Shown: positions 8,254 to 16,431 of the stretch, one piece after another
Position numbering within the stretch: position 1 is the stretch's first letter
Layout: the number at the start of each line of letters is the position of its first letter
Source: Bog-473 sp036491435
Lineage (GTDB): Bacteria > Actinomycetota > Acidimicrobiia > Acidimicrobiales > RAAP-2
Assembly (NCBI GenBank): GCA_036491435.1
Contig: DASXBZ010000062.1
Span: 1-28,426 of the forward strand
Reading direction: 5' to 3'
DNA length: 28,426 bases
Notes under the pieces: generated by a model
What the model saw: the letters and a program-made list of their open reading frames with translations, nothing else
Database searches by the model: none
Told to the model about the DNA's origin: nothing
Made by a program: the position numbers and the translations under genes

Positions 8254-9455
8254 GGTGCCCACGATGCTAAGCGGGCGATTGCGTCGCGCAGCACGGCGTC
8301 CTGTTTGCAGAAGGCCCAGCGGACGAAGGTGCGGCCGGCGTCCTGATCGCTGCGGTCGTAGAAGACCGAGCTCGGGATGGCGACCACGCCGCAGCGTCCG
8401 GGCAGGCCGAGGCAGAAGTCGTGGGCGCTGAGCCCGGGGGCGATGACGGCGATGTCGGTCGTGGCGAAGTACGTCGCCGAGGGTCGAAAGACCGTGTAGC
8501 CGAGCCCGGAAAGGCCGTCGCAGAGCAGGTCGCGTTTGGCGGCGAGCTCGGTGGCGAGCTCACCGATCCGGGCGGGCGGGAGTCGGAGCCCGTGCGCGAT
8601 CGCGAGTTGCAGCGGGGCGGCGCTGGTGTAGGTCAGGAACTGCTTGGCCGCGCGCACGGCGGCCACGAGGGGAGCCGGTCCGCTGACCCAGCCCACCTTC
8701 CAGCCCGTGAACGAGAAGGTCTTGCCGCCCGAGGAAATGGTGAGGGTGCGCTCGCGCATGCCGGGCAAGGTCGCCAGCGGCACATGCGAGCCCTCGAAGA
8801 CGAGGTGTTCGTAGACCTCGTCGGTCACCGCCAGGAGGTCGTGAGCCCGGCAGAGGGCGGCCGCCTGTTCCAATTCGTCGGGCGAGAAGACCTTGCCCGT
8901 CGGGTTGTGCGGGGTGTTGAGAAGGAGGAGACGGGCGCGCGGGCGCGCCGCTGCCGCGGCCAGCTCCTCCGGATCGAACGTCCACTCGGGCGGGTGGAGG
9001 CGGACGAGCCGGGGGACGGCGCCGGCCATCGACGCGCAGGCGGCATAGGAGTCGTAGGACGGCTCGAACATCACGACCTCGTCGCCGGGCTCGCAGAGCG
9101 CGAGCAGGGTGGCGGCGATGGCCTCGGTGGCGCCGACCGTGACGAGAACTTCGGAGTCGGGATCGAGGTCGAGGTCGTACCAATCGCACTGGTGCGCGGC
9201 GACGGCGCGACGCAGCTCGGGGATGCCCGCACTGGGCGGGTACTGGTTGTCGCCGTGGAGGATGGCCTCCGCCGCGATCTCCTTCAACTCAGCCGGGCCG
9301 TCGGTGTCGGGGAAGCCCTGCCCGAGGTTGACGGAGTTCGTCGCCGTCGCCAGCTCCGACATCGCGGCGAAGATCGTCGTGGTGAAGGGTCGAAGGCGCT
9401 GGGCCAGGACCGGGTGCGCGTCGCCTTCGTCGGTGTCGGCGTCGGCGGCGGGCAC
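8250..9455 (-). CDS. PLP-dependent class I/II aminotransferase, DapC-like
   Basis: The 401-residue fold-type I aminotransferase shows the PLP lysine K245 (SSGGKTFSFTGWKVGW), D212 and Y215 (TDEVYEHL), N184 (TPHNPTGK) and the early motif NLGQGFPD. From memory it closely resembles the mycobacterial protein annotated as N-succinyldiaminopimelate aminotransferase (DapC), and also kynurenine/methionine-type aminotransferases, so substrate preference is open. The GTG at 9455 is the likely start: a TACCAT box lies 8 nt before it and there is no Shine-Dalgarno sequence, consistent with a leaderless message. It is the first gene of the six-gene operon, and its promoter region is shared with the divergent endonuclease-fold gene. 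If it is DapC, it would serve lysine and peptidoglycan synthesis. Confidence 0.87.
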   Translation of the reverse strand: MPAADADTDEGDAHPVLAQRLRPFTTTIFAAMSELATATNSVNLGQGFPDTDGPAELKEIAAEAILHGDNQYPPSAGIPELRRAVAAHQCDWYDLDLDPDSEVLVTVGATEAIAATLLALCEPGDEVVMFEPSYDSYAACASMAGAVPRLVRLHPPEWTFDPEELAAAAARPRARLLLLNTPHNPTGKVFSPDELEQAAALCRAHDLLAVTDEVYEHLVFEGSHVPLATLPGMRERTLTISSGGKTFSFTGWKVGWVSGPAPLVAAVRAAKQFLTYTSAAPLQLAIAHGLRLPPARIGELATELAAKRDLLCDGLSGLGYTVFRPSATYFATTDIAVIAPGLSAHDFCLGLPGRCGVVAIPSSVFYDRSDQDAGRTFVRWAFCKQDAVLRDAIARLASWAP

Positions 9456-9463
9456 TTCCGATG

Positions 9464-9469
9464 ATGGTA
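9464..9469 (-). promoter_or_regulatory. -10 box (TACCAT) of the six-gene operon, leaderless type
   Basis: On the minus strand TACCAT lies 8 nt before the GTG at 9455 and matches the actinobacterial TANNNT -10 pattern. The transcript would begin at or within a base or two of the start codon. The box is inferred from sequence only. Confidence 0.5.
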
Positions 9470-9488
9470 ACCGGCGATTCCGGGCGCC

Positions 9489-9494
9489 TATGGT
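9489..9494 (+). promoter_or_regulatory. Candidate -10 box (TATGGT) of the endonuclease-fold gene
   Basis: TATGGT ends 11 nt before the GTG at 9506, leaving a leader of only a few bases. If it is used, the ATG codons at 9461 and 9464 lie upstream of transcription start, which supports the GTG as translation start. The spacing is looser than for the other boxes in this window. Confidence 0.35.
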
Positions 9495-9505
9495 CTGCGC
9501 GGACC

Positions 9506-10327
9506 GTGCTCACCGTCACCAACTACAACATGCACTGCGGGATGGACGGCTGGGGCCGGCCCTACGACTACGTCGAGGTGATCGCCTCGTTCGAATCCGA
9601 CGTGATCGTGCTCGAGGAATCGTGGACGGTCGAGGGGGAGGAAGTGGGCCAGGCCGAGACGGTCGCCGCGCATCTCGGTTACCAGATCGTCGCGCACACG
9701 CTCGGGAAAGGGCGCCGGGTGCGGCCGCCGGCGAACGCGGACTCCTCGTGGATCAAGCAGCCTTCGTGGGCGAGGAACAACCGGGCGCTCTTCATGGACG
9801 GGGTTCGTCCGCAACCGGCCAAGGTGCAGGCCTTGACCCGGTGGCAGGAGGCGGAGCCGGGACGTTGGGGGGTCGCTGTGCTGGTGCGGCCGGACCTGCC
9901 CATCCAGGGCTCGCGGGTGTTCCCGATGAGCCCGTTGCACGGCGACGCCGTCCACCGGGCGGCCGTGGTGGTGGACCTGGAAGTGGAGGGACACCCCATC
10001 TCGGTGGCCGGGACGCACATGTCGCACCTCCACTACGGGTCGCACCGCAACTGGGCGGAACTGCGCGATTTCCTGCGGACCGGGGCACGCGCCGACGCCG
10101 TGTTGTCCGGGGACATGAACACCTGGGGGCCATTGGTGGTGACGTTGTTCATGCCGGGATGGCGCCGCGCCGTCGTCGGCCGGACCTGGCCCGCCTGGCG
10201 TCCGCACTCCCAGATCGACCACATCCTGGTGCGCGGGGCGCTGCAACCGGTGCGGGGCGAGGTGCTCCCCGACGGTGGCTCGGACCACCGGCCGGTCCGG
10301 GCGGCATTGCGGCTCGTGACGGGGTGA
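9506..10327 (+). CDS. Endonuclease/exonuclease/phosphatase (EEP) fold protein
   Basis: The product has 273 residues from the GTG at 9506; an upstream ATG at 9461 would add 15 non-conserved residues. EEP landmarks occur in order: an early strand ending in asparagine (TNYNMH, N8), the metal-binding glutamate (VLEES, E37/E38), the histidine of GTHMSHL, the pair SGDMNTWGP (D and N), SQIDHIL and the final SDHRP. This is the complete catalytic set of the DNase I/exonuclease III superfamily. The natural substrate could be DNA, a phospholipid or an inositol phosphate; the absence of a signal peptide suggests cytoplasmic action. Its 3' end converges on the SulP gene across 49 bp. Confidence 0.86.
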   Translation: MLTVTNYNMHCGMDGWGRPYDYVEVIASFESDVIVLEESWTVEGEEVGQAETVAAHLGYQIVAHTLGKGRRVRPPANADSSWIKQPSWARNNRALFMDGVRPQPAKVQALTRWQEAEPGRWGVAVLVRPDLPIQGSRVFPMSPLHGDAVHRAAVVVDLEVEGHPISVAGTHMSHLHYGSHRNWAELRDFLRTGARADAVLSGDMNTWGPLVVTLFMPGWRRAVVGRTWPAWRPHSQIDHILVRGALQPVRGEVLPDGGSDHRPVRAALRLVTG

Positions 10328-10376
10328 GGCGGGTGCCGGTGCCGGGTCTGCGAACGCCGGAGGTCCGCCCGCGCCC

Positions 10377-12059
10377 CTAGGACTCGGAGGCGCCGGGCGC
10401 CGGCCCGTCGAAGAGGGCGGTGACGGCGGCGTCCACGGTCGGGAAACAGTGGTCGACCCCGATCCGCTGGATCAGGCCGCCGCGCTCGAGGCTCTGGCGG
10501 ACGTGATCGCCGGCGCGGGCGATGGCGAATTCGACGTGGTCGCGTTCGCACCGATCGAGCAGCTGCCCGAGCGCGTGCGCCCCGGTGAAGTCGAGATCCG
10601 ACATGCCGATCGTGTCGAGGACGAGCAACCGCGTGGCCGTGCCGGCCTCCGTGAGCGCATGCTCGACCTCCTCGCGGAAATGGACCGCGTTGGCGAACCA
10701 GAGCGGAGTGGCGAAGAGGACGACGAGCACGCCGGGCTCCGGCGCCGCGTCCACGTCGAGGGACATGGGCGTCCAGCTCGTCGTGCCGGGCACACGCCCG
10801 AGGCGGTGCAGCTGGGGCCGCGACGTCAGCCGGATCCTGTCCAAGATCGCCAACCCGACGGCGACCGCGATGCCCTGCTCGACGCCGACCATGACGACGA
10901 ACAGCAGTGTGACCGCGGCCAGCCCGAACTCCAGCAGGTCGAAGTGCGCGATGGAGCGGAGCTCGCGCCACTTGAACAAGCGGAAGGCCACGAAGATGAG
11001 CACCGCGGCCAGCATGGAGAGGGGGACGTCCTTCAACACGCCCGCCACGGGGATCAACACGAGCACACAGCCGGCCGCAGCGAGCGGACCCGCCTGCGTG
11101 CGACCGCCCGCGTTCACAACAGCCTCGGTCCGAGGTGGGCTGGCGTCCACGGGGAACGAGCCCACGAGTCCCGCGAGGACGCTGCCGGCCCCGACAGCGA
11201 GGAAGTCGCGCCCGGCGTCGACGTCGTAGCCCCCCTGCTCGGCGAACGCGCGCGTCGTCGCGGCGGTCTGCGTCAGCACGACGAGCGCGACGACGGCGGC
11301 CAACGGGGCCAGGTTGCCGAGCGTGGTCCACGACAGGCCCGTGAGCCCGAAGTGGGGCACGCCACTGTGGATCATGCCGAGCACAGGGACGCCGTGCGCC
11401 TGCAGGTCGAACGCGTTGACCAGCAGGATGGAGCCCACCAGCGCGATCAGGGCTCCGGGGATGCGCCGGCTGATGCGGTAGCAGACGACCATGACGGCCA
11501 TGACACCGAGCCCCATCAAGAGCGCACCGGCCTGGACCTCGGAGAGATGGTTGACGACGTAGAGGAACCGGTGGTCGTCCGAGCCGCTCGTCGGCGGCAG
11601 GCCCAAGAAGTCAGGCAACTGGTGGATGATGATGATCACGGCGACACCCGAGAGGAAGCCGATCGTGATGGGGGTCGAGAGGAAGTCGGCGATCCACCCG
11701 AGCCGCAAGAGGCTGACGAGCATCACCATCAACCCGACCATCACGGCGAGGATGCCGACCAGCTCGACGTAGTGCGGCGACCCCAACGCCGCGAGGCTGA
11801 CGACGCCGGCGGCGAAGAGCGGGGCGATCGTCGAGTCGGCGCCCACCGACATCTGGGGGTTGGAGCCCAGGAGGGCGAACAGCACGGTGCCGGCGATGAA
11901 CGCGTAGAAGCCGGTGATCGGCGGCATGCCGGCGAGGCGCGACGTCGCCAGCTGCTCGGGCAGGGCGATGGCGAGCAGGGTCAGGCCCGCGACGAGATCC
12001 GCTTGGACCCAGGCGCGCTGGTATCCGTGCAGCGAGGTCAGGACGGTGGGCGGCCGCAC
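10377..12059 (-). CDS. SulP-family anion transporter with STAS domain
   Basis: The open frame continues to 12188, but the N-terminal 43 residues are basic, non-conserved and overlap the next gene's start. The GTG at 12059 follows a good ribosome site (GGGAGAAG) and gives 560 residues, the family norm. About 10-14 membrane spans fill the first ~430 residues, with the SulP hallmark near the first spans (ALPEQLATSRLAGMPPITGF). The C-terminal ~120 residues form a cytoplasmic STAS domain. The family carries sulfate, bicarbonate or other anions with H+ or Na+. No carbonic anhydrase or sulfur-assimilation gene is adjacent, so the ion is undetermined. The gene diverges from the lyase-like gene across a 127-bp gap. 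Confidence 0.87.
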   Translation of the reverse strand: MRPPTVLTSLHGYQRAWVQADLVAGLTLLAIALPEQLATSRLAGMPPITGFYAFIAGTVLFALLGSNPQMSVGADSTIAPLFAAGVVSLAALGSPHYVELVGILAVMVGLMVMLVSLLRLGWIADFLSTPITIGFLSGVAVIIIIHQLPDFLGLPPTSGSDDHRFLYVVNHLSEVQAGALLMGLGVMAVMVVCYRISRRIPGALIALVGSILLVNAFDLQAHGVPVLGMIHSGVPHFGLTGLSWTTLGNLAPLAAVVALVVLTQTAATTRAFAEQGGYDVDAGRDFLAVGAGSVLAGLVGSFPVDASPPRTEAVVNAGGRTQAGPLAAAGCVLVLIPVAGVLKDVPLSMLAAVLIFVAFRLFKWRELRSIAHFDLLEFGLAAVTLLFVVMVGVEQGIAVAVGLAILDRIRLTSRPQLHRLGRVPGTTSWTPMSLDVDAAPEPGVLVVLFATPLWFANAVHFREEVEHALTEAGTATRLLVLDTIGMSDLDFTGAHALGQLLDRCERDHVEFAIARAGDHVRQSLERGGLIQRIGVDHCFPTVDAAVTALFDGPAPGASES

Positions 12060-12186
12060 CGCGACATCTTCTCCCAGCTGGGGTGGCGTGCGGCCGATCC
12101 CAATTGAATAGTCTCGGGCTCGAGCCGAGTGCCCCGCCCGCCGGAGCCGCCGCCGGCCCGAGGAGGCTCGAGGAGGCCCTGACACC

Positions 12187-13581
12187 ATGAGCGACTACCC
12201 CTACGCCGACCGCTTCGCCATCCACCGGTCCCTGCCCGAGCAGGGCGCGAGCCGCGAGGACGTGCTGGCGGAGCTGCACACGATGGCGACCGAGGAGGAC
12301 GCGTTTTGGGAGACCGGCAAGTGCTCGGGCACCATGTACTGCGGCGACCACGACCACTACCACTTCATGAACGAGGCCTTCGGTCTGTTCGCACACGTCA
12401 ACGTCCTCCAGCGCGACATGTGCCCGAGCGCCACCAAGTTCGAGGCCGAGATCATCGCCATGACGCTGGGCCTCTTCGCAGGCGACGCGGCGGCGGCAGC
12501 CGGTGACGAGCCGTGCGGCCTCGTCACGACGGGGGGCACCGGCAGCATCCTGCACGCCGTCCTCGCCTACCGCGAGCACGCGGCCCAGACGCGGGGCGTC
12601 ACCCGGCCCAATGTGATCAAGCCGGAGACGGCGCACCCCGCTTTCGACAAGGCCTGCCATCTGTTCGGCGTGGAGCTGCGACGCGCCCCGGTCGATCCGG
12701 TCACGACACAGGTCGACGTGGACTGGGTGCGCGACCATGTGGACGATCAGACGGTGGCCATGATCGGGTCGGCCTGCAACTACGGCTACGGCACGGTGGA
12801 CCCGATCGCCGAGCTGTCAGAGCTGGCGCTCGAGAAGGGCATCGGCCTGCACGTGGACGCCTGCCTGGGCGGCTTCATCCTCCCGTTCGGGCGCGAGCTG
12901 GGCTACGACATCCCGGTCTTCGACTATTCGCTGCCCGGCGTCACCTCGATGTCGGCGGACACGCACAAGTACGGCTATGCGTTCAAGGGCTCGTCGGTCT
13001 GCAGCTTCCGCTCCAAGGAGTTGCGCAACGCGCAGTACTTCTACCTGACGGACTGGAGCGGCGGGAAGTACACCTCGCCCGGCATGGAGGGCTCACGTTC
13101 CGGTGGCCTGATCGCGGCGACGTGGGCGTCGATGATCCAGCTCGGCCACGCCGGCTACCTGGGCTACGCGCGGCAGATCTTCGAGACCGCCTTCGCCATG
13201 CAGGACGCGGTGCGGTCCCACCCCGAGCTCCGACTGGTCGGGAAGCCGACGTTCCTGTTCTCGTTCACCTCCGACGACTTCGACATCTATCACGTGAACG
13301 ACTTTATGCGGCTGCGCGGCTGGCGCTTCAACGGCCAGCAGTACCCCAACGCGCTGCACATGGCGGTCACCCGTCCCCAGACCCAGGACGGGGTGGTCGA
13401 CGAGTTCGCGGCCGACCTCGACGACGCGGTGGCGTTCGCGAAGGAGCACGCCGCCGAGGCGCCCCGCTCGGGTGCCATCTACGGAGGGGTCGCCGGCGGC
13501 ATGACCGACGAGGCTGACGAGTTCATCCGCGCTGTCATGGCCGACATGCTCGACGGGCAGTCCTCGATACCCGCGAAGTGA
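12187..13581 (+). CDS. Sphingosine-1-phosphate-lyase-like PLP enzyme (group II decarboxylase fold)
   Basis: The product has 464 residues. The PLP lysine is K261 in SADTHKYGYAFKGSS, which closely follows the S1P-lyase consensus (ADTHKYGYAPKGSS). Supporting segments are GLVTTGGTGSI (phosphate cup), H150 for ring stacking, D224 in HVDACLGGF, and the tail-side TDWSGGKYTSPGMEGSRSGG. It lacks the N-terminal membrane anchor of eukaryotic lyases, as in bacterial homologues. Such enzymes cleave a phosphorylated long-chain base into an aldehyde and phosphoethanolamine. Annotation as glutamate or tyrosine decarboxylase is possible for remote relatives but fits the motifs less well. The ATG at 12187 follows GAGGAGG by 10 nt. 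The stop overlaps the next start by 4 nt (GTGA). Confidence 0.85.
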   Translation: MSDYPYADRFAIHRSLPEQGASREDVLAELHTMATEEDAFWETGKCSGTMYCGDHDHYHFMNEAFGLFAHVNVLQRDMCPSATKFEAEIIAMTLGLFAGDAAAAAGDEPCGLVTTGGTGSILHAVLAYREHAAQTRGVTRPNVIKPETAHPAFDKACHLFGVELRRAPVDPVTTQVDVDWVRDHVDDQTVAMIGSACNYGYGTVDPIAELSELALEKGIGLHVDACLGGFILPFGRELGYDIPVFDYSLPGVTSMSADTHKYGYAFKGSSVCSFRSKELRNAQYFYLTDWSGGKYTSPGMEGSRSGGLIAATWASMIQLGHAGYLGYARQIFETAFAMQDAVRSHPELRLVGKPTFLFSFTSDDFDIYHVNDFMRLRGWRFNGQQYPNALHMAVTRPQTQDGVVDEFAADLDDAVAFAKEHAAEAPRSGAIYGGVAGGMTDEADEFIRAVMADMLDGQSSIPAK

Positions 13582-14201
13582 CGACCAGCGGGCCGGCCGG
13601 CCGCGAGGGCGGCGGTCCGCCGCACGAGTGGATCGACGGCTGCCTGGCCGCCCAGGCCTCGCTCGAGGCCGGCCTCGTCGGGTTGGACGACGCGACGGCG
13701 CGCGCACCGAGCCTGTTGCCCGGATGGAGCGTCGGGCACGTGCTCACCCACATCGCCCGGAACGCGGACAGCGTGGTGTGGCGCCTCGAGGGCGCCGCCC
13801 GCGGCGAGGTGCGGGACCAGTATCCCGGTGGGCTCGAGCAGCGACGCGACGACATCGCGGTGGGAGCGGGACGGCCGGCCGACGAGTTGATGGCCGACGT
13901 GCGGGACAGCTCCGCGGCCGTGGCGCGGGTCGTGGCGGCGCTGCCCGATGCGGCGTGGGAAGCACCGTCGCGCACCGCGCGGGGCGTGGTGGAGCCGTCG
14001 CGCGACGCGGTCTTCTCGCGCTGGCGTGAGGTCGTCGTGCACCACGGCGACCTCGGGCTCGGGCCGGTCCCCTTGCCGCCCGCGCTGGTGGCGGCGTGGC
14101 TGGCGCGCGAGCTGCCCCGGCTCGGCGAGCGCACCGACCCGTCGGCGCTGCTGGCCTGGGTCATCGGGCGCGGCGAGGCACCCGCGCTCACACCCTGGTG
14201 A
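13578..14201 (+). CDS. MDMPI/DinB-fold, mycothiol-dependent maleylpyruvate-isomerase-like protein
   Basis: The 207-residue product has the N-terminal MDMPI four-helix domain. The metal ligands of the family align with H54 (GHVLTHIA) and E151/H155 (REVVVHHGDL, E-x3-H). Mycothiol-dependent maleylpyruvate isomerase uses this Zn site with the thiol cofactor mycothiol, which is confined to actinobacteria. Most homologues are not true isomerases and act on unknown substrates. The GTG start overlaps the lyase-like gene's stop, so both proteins should be made together; a role in handling a reactive aldehyde product is a guess. No gentisate-pathway gene is present. Confidence 0.82.
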   Translation: MTTSGPAGREGGGPPHEWIDGCLAAQASLEAGLVGLDDATARAPSLLPGWSVGHVLTHIARNADSVVWRLEGAARGEVRDQYPGGLEQRRDDIAVGAGRPADELMADVRDSSAAVARVVAALPDAAWEAPSRTARGVVEPSRDAVFSRWREVVVHHGDLGLGPVPLPPALVAAWLARELPRLGERTDPSALLAWVIGRGEAPALTPW

Positions 14202-14263
14202 GGCGACAGCAGCGGGACCGCCTGACCCACTTCTTCGGCCGGGCTACCTCGTGACCTCGTCGC

Positions 14264-14269
14264 TACACT
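14264..14269 (+). promoter_or_regulatory. -10 box (TACACT) of the phosphofructokinase gene, leaderless type
   Basis: TACACT ends 8 nt before the ATG at 14278, and no Shine-Dalgarno sequence is present. The arrangement matches the TANNNT leaderless pattern repeated elsewhere in the window. No clear -35 element is seen. Confidence 0.5.
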
Positions 14270-14277
14270 CGCCCTGA

Positions 14278-15303
14278 ATGCAGATCGGGGTACTCACCGG
14301 TGGCGGGGACTGCCCGGGGCTCAACGCCGTCATCCGGGCCGTCGTCCGCAAGGGCGTCGAGATCCACGGTCATGAGTTCGTCGGGTTCCGGGACGGCTGG
14401 CGCGGGCCGCTCGAGGGGGACTGCATCGCCTTGGACGTGTCCCGCGTCCGGGGCATCCTGCCGCGGGGAGGAACGATCCTCGGCTCCAGCCGGACCAATC
14501 CCTACAACTCCGACGACGGGGAGCGCCGGGTTCTCGCCACGATGGAGCGGATGGGGCTCGACGGCCTCATCGCCATCGGCGGCGAAGACACCCTCGGCGT
14601 GGCGGCGAAACTCAGCGCGACCGGGTTCCCGATCATCGGCGTGCCCAAGACGATCGACAACGACCTGAGTGGCACCGACTACACGTTCGGCTTCAACACC
14701 GCGGTGACGATCGCGACGGAGGCGATCGACCGGCTGCATACGACGGCGGAGAGCCATCACCGGGTGCTGATCGTGGAGGTGATGGGGCGGCACTCGGGCT
14801 GGATCGCGTGGTATTCGGGCATCGCCGGTGGCGCCAACGTGATCCTGATCCCGGAGCGGCCGTTCCAGATCGAAGAGGTGTGCGAGTACATCGAGCACCG
14901 CTTCGCCAGCCAGTACGCCCCCATCGTCGTCGTGGCCGAGGGTGCCCAACCGGCAGAAGGGACCGCGCCCCGCCGCCTCGTCGAGGTCGACGCGTTCGGT
15001 CACGAACGTCTGATGGGCATCGGGAATTACCTCGAGACAGAAATCGCCGGGCGCACGGGCAAAGAAGCGCGCGCCACCGTCCTCGGCCATGTGCAGCGCG
15101 GTGGGAGCCCGACGGCGTTCGACCGCGTCCTCGCCACCCGCTTCGGTCTCCATGCCGTGGACGCCCTGCACGAGGGCCGATCGGGCCAGATGGTCGCGTT
15201 GCACGGCACGAACATCGAGCTCGTCCCCCTGTCCGAGGCCACCGCGCAACTCAAGCTCGTCCCGCCCGAGTTGGTCGCCGAGGCCGAGGTGTTCTTCGGC
15301 TGA
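14278..15303 (+). CDS. pfp: 6-phosphofructokinase, probably pyrophosphate-dependent
   Basis: The 341-residue group A phosphofructokinase opens with the nucleotide/phosphate loop TGGGDCPGLN. The catalytic segment PKTIDNDL includes the base D127, and the substrate segment MGRHSGW follows. Two positions set phosphoryl-donor choice in this family. E. coli ATP enzyme has G104 and G124; here the matching residues are D104 (GGEDT) and K124 (VPKTIDND). D plus K is the signature of PPi-using enzymes, as in Amycolatopsis methanolica, whereas Streptomyces ATP enzymes keep a glycine at 104. The enzyme would phosphorylate fructose-6-phosphate reversibly in glycolysis/gluconeogenesis. It is a single gene, apparently transcribed from a leaderless promoter, convergent with the lipase gene. 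Confidence 0.9.
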   Translation: MQIGVLTGGGDCPGLNAVIRAVVRKGVEIHGHEFVGFRDGWRGPLEGDCIALDVSRVRGILPRGGTILGSSRTNPYNSDDGERRVLATMERMGLDGLIAIGGEDTLGVAAKLSATGFPIIGVPKTIDNDLSGTDYTFGFNTAVTIATEAIDRLHTTAESHHRVLIVEVMGRHSGWIAWYSGIAGGANVILIPERPFQIEEVCEYIEHRFASQYAPIVVVAEGAQPAEGTAPRRLVEVDAFGHERLMGIGNYLETEIAGRTGKEARATVLGHVQRGGSPTAFDRVLATRFGLHAVDALHEGRSGQMVALHGTNIELVPLSEATAQLKLVPPELVAEAEVFFG

Positions 15304-15304
15304 T

Positions 15305-15316
15305 GCGGCCGGCCGC
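15305..15316. terminator. Perfect 12-bp palindrome between convergent genes
   Basis: GCGGCCGGCCGC lies in the 19-bp gap between the phosphofructokinase stop (15303) and the convergent lipase stop (15323). It can fold as a short GC hairpin with a CCGG loop and may serve both transcripts. There is no T-run, and GC-rich palindromes occur by chance here. Confidence 0.3.
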
Positions 15317-15322
15317 GCCCGT

Positions 15323-16369
15323 TCAGCCGATGGCCGGCAGGGTGAGTGTGCAGTGGACTGGCTGCGACCGCGCGGGATCGAGCGCGTTGAGCACGTCCTG
15401 GGCGGCCACCTGATCGGACTCGATGGACAGGTGATCGGCCAGGTCGGAAGCACACTGGTGCTGGACGACAATGTTGTCGACGCCGATGCCGTCGGTGCCG
15501 GCGCAGCGTGGATCGATGAAGTCACTGGTGTAGGGCCGCACCAGCTCGTCGTACTCGGTGGCGATGGAGGTGTAGCTCACCCCGTCCACCGCGGCGCCGT
15601 CGTAGGGGCACGTCGCCGCTTCGCCGGCCGTCGCCTGCGCGTTGGGAGCGTCGAGCGTCTTCATGAAGCTCGACCCCGTCAGGAACTCGGTGCACGAGGC
15701 GCAGAACGACGCCAAGGCGTTCGCTTCCGATGCGAACCCGTAGGCCGCACCGAGGTCGTAGAGATCGGACAATCCCCAGAACGTGGTCCCGTGGGGCACC
15801 CCGCTCAGCATGACGAACTTCGCCACCGCCTGTGATCCGCCGAGGAACTTGATGTAGTAGTCGGGCATCGTCCCGCCCTCGGAGTGACCGACGATGTCGA
15901 CCTTCGGCGCGTGGGTCGCCGCCAGGACCCAGTCGACGAACATCGCCAGGTCGTGGGCGGTGCTGGTCATGTCGGCCAGGCCGCCGATCTCGTCGAAGGG
16001 TCGCGGGTACGTGTCCGTGTTGCCGTAGGTCAAGGAGAAGACGCAGTAGCCGTGATCGGCCAGGAACGGTGCCATCGTCTGCCAGTTGTCGTTCTGGTTC
16101 CCCGCCAAGCCGTGCACCAGGACGACGGGGTCGGGGTGCGCCGCGCTCGGCACGCACGGGACGTTGGAGCCAGGCGGCGGGGCGTCCGGACCGTTCTCGA
16201 GCGCCGAAAGCGCCGCGGTGGGGAGGAACGACCACACGACCGGGTAGTGGGGGGTCGAAGACGACGCCGTCCCGGCTGCGGCCGCCAGCGAGGGCGCCAC
16301 GATGCCGCCGATGAGCAGGGACAGAGCCAGGCCCGCGCCTGTCCCGCGCAAGATCCGCCTCGTGCGCAT
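15323..16369 (-). CDS. Secreted lipase/esterase (alpha/beta hydrolase)
   Basis: The frame stays open to 16759, but the ATG at 16369 is the real start: it begins a signal peptide (MRTRRILRG, then a hydrophobic core at residues 11-32). The mature enzyme shows the oxyanion-hole motif HG (86-87, VVLVHGLAG), the nucleophile S163 in GHSEG, a likely acid D274 (TEYDELVRPYTS) and the histidine H313 (ADHLSIESD). This order matches extracellular triacylglycerol lipases of streptomycetes. Several cysteines (for example 223/226) fit disulfides outside the cell. It should hydrolyse short- to medium-chain glycerides or other esters. A TACAAC sequence lies 7 nt before the ATG, a near-match to the leaderless -10 box. 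Confidence 0.87.
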   Translation of the reverse strand: MRTRRILRGTGAGLALSLLIGGIVAPSLAAAAGTASSSTPHYPVVWSFLPTAALSALENGPDAPPPGSNVPCVPSAAHPDPVVLVHGLAGNQNDNWQTMAPFLADHGYCVFSLTYGNTDTYPRPFDEIGGLADMTSTAHDLAMFVDWVLAATHAPKVDIVGHSEGGTMPDYYIKFLGGSQAVAKFVMLSGVPHGTTFWGLSDLYDLGAAYGFASEANALASFCASCTEFLTGSSFMKTLDAPNAQATAGEAATCPYDGAAVDGVSYTSIATEYDELVRPYTSDFIDPRCAGTDGIGVDNIVVQHQCASDLADHLSIESDQVAAQDVLNALDPARSQPVHCTLTLPAIG

Positions 16370-16431
16370 GCGTCGGGTTGTAGCACAGATCGGCTGCGCG
16401 ACGAAAAACCCAGTGGCGCGGCGGAAGACTC

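Noticed and set aside
7456..9455. Phenazine biosynthesis cluster suggested by the PhzF-like gene
   Set aside because: Only PhzF is present; no other phz enzyme is near, and PhzF-fold proteins are widespread without phenazines.
10449..12107. Long plus-strand open frame opposite the SulP gene
   Set aside because: It is a mirror frame of a clear membrane transporter, with a His/Asp/Glu/Arg-rich composition and no start signal.
12060..12188. N-terminal extension of the SulP gene to an ATG at 12188
   Set aside because: It would overlap the divergent lyase start and adds a basic, non-conserved stretch; GTG 12059 has the ribosome site.
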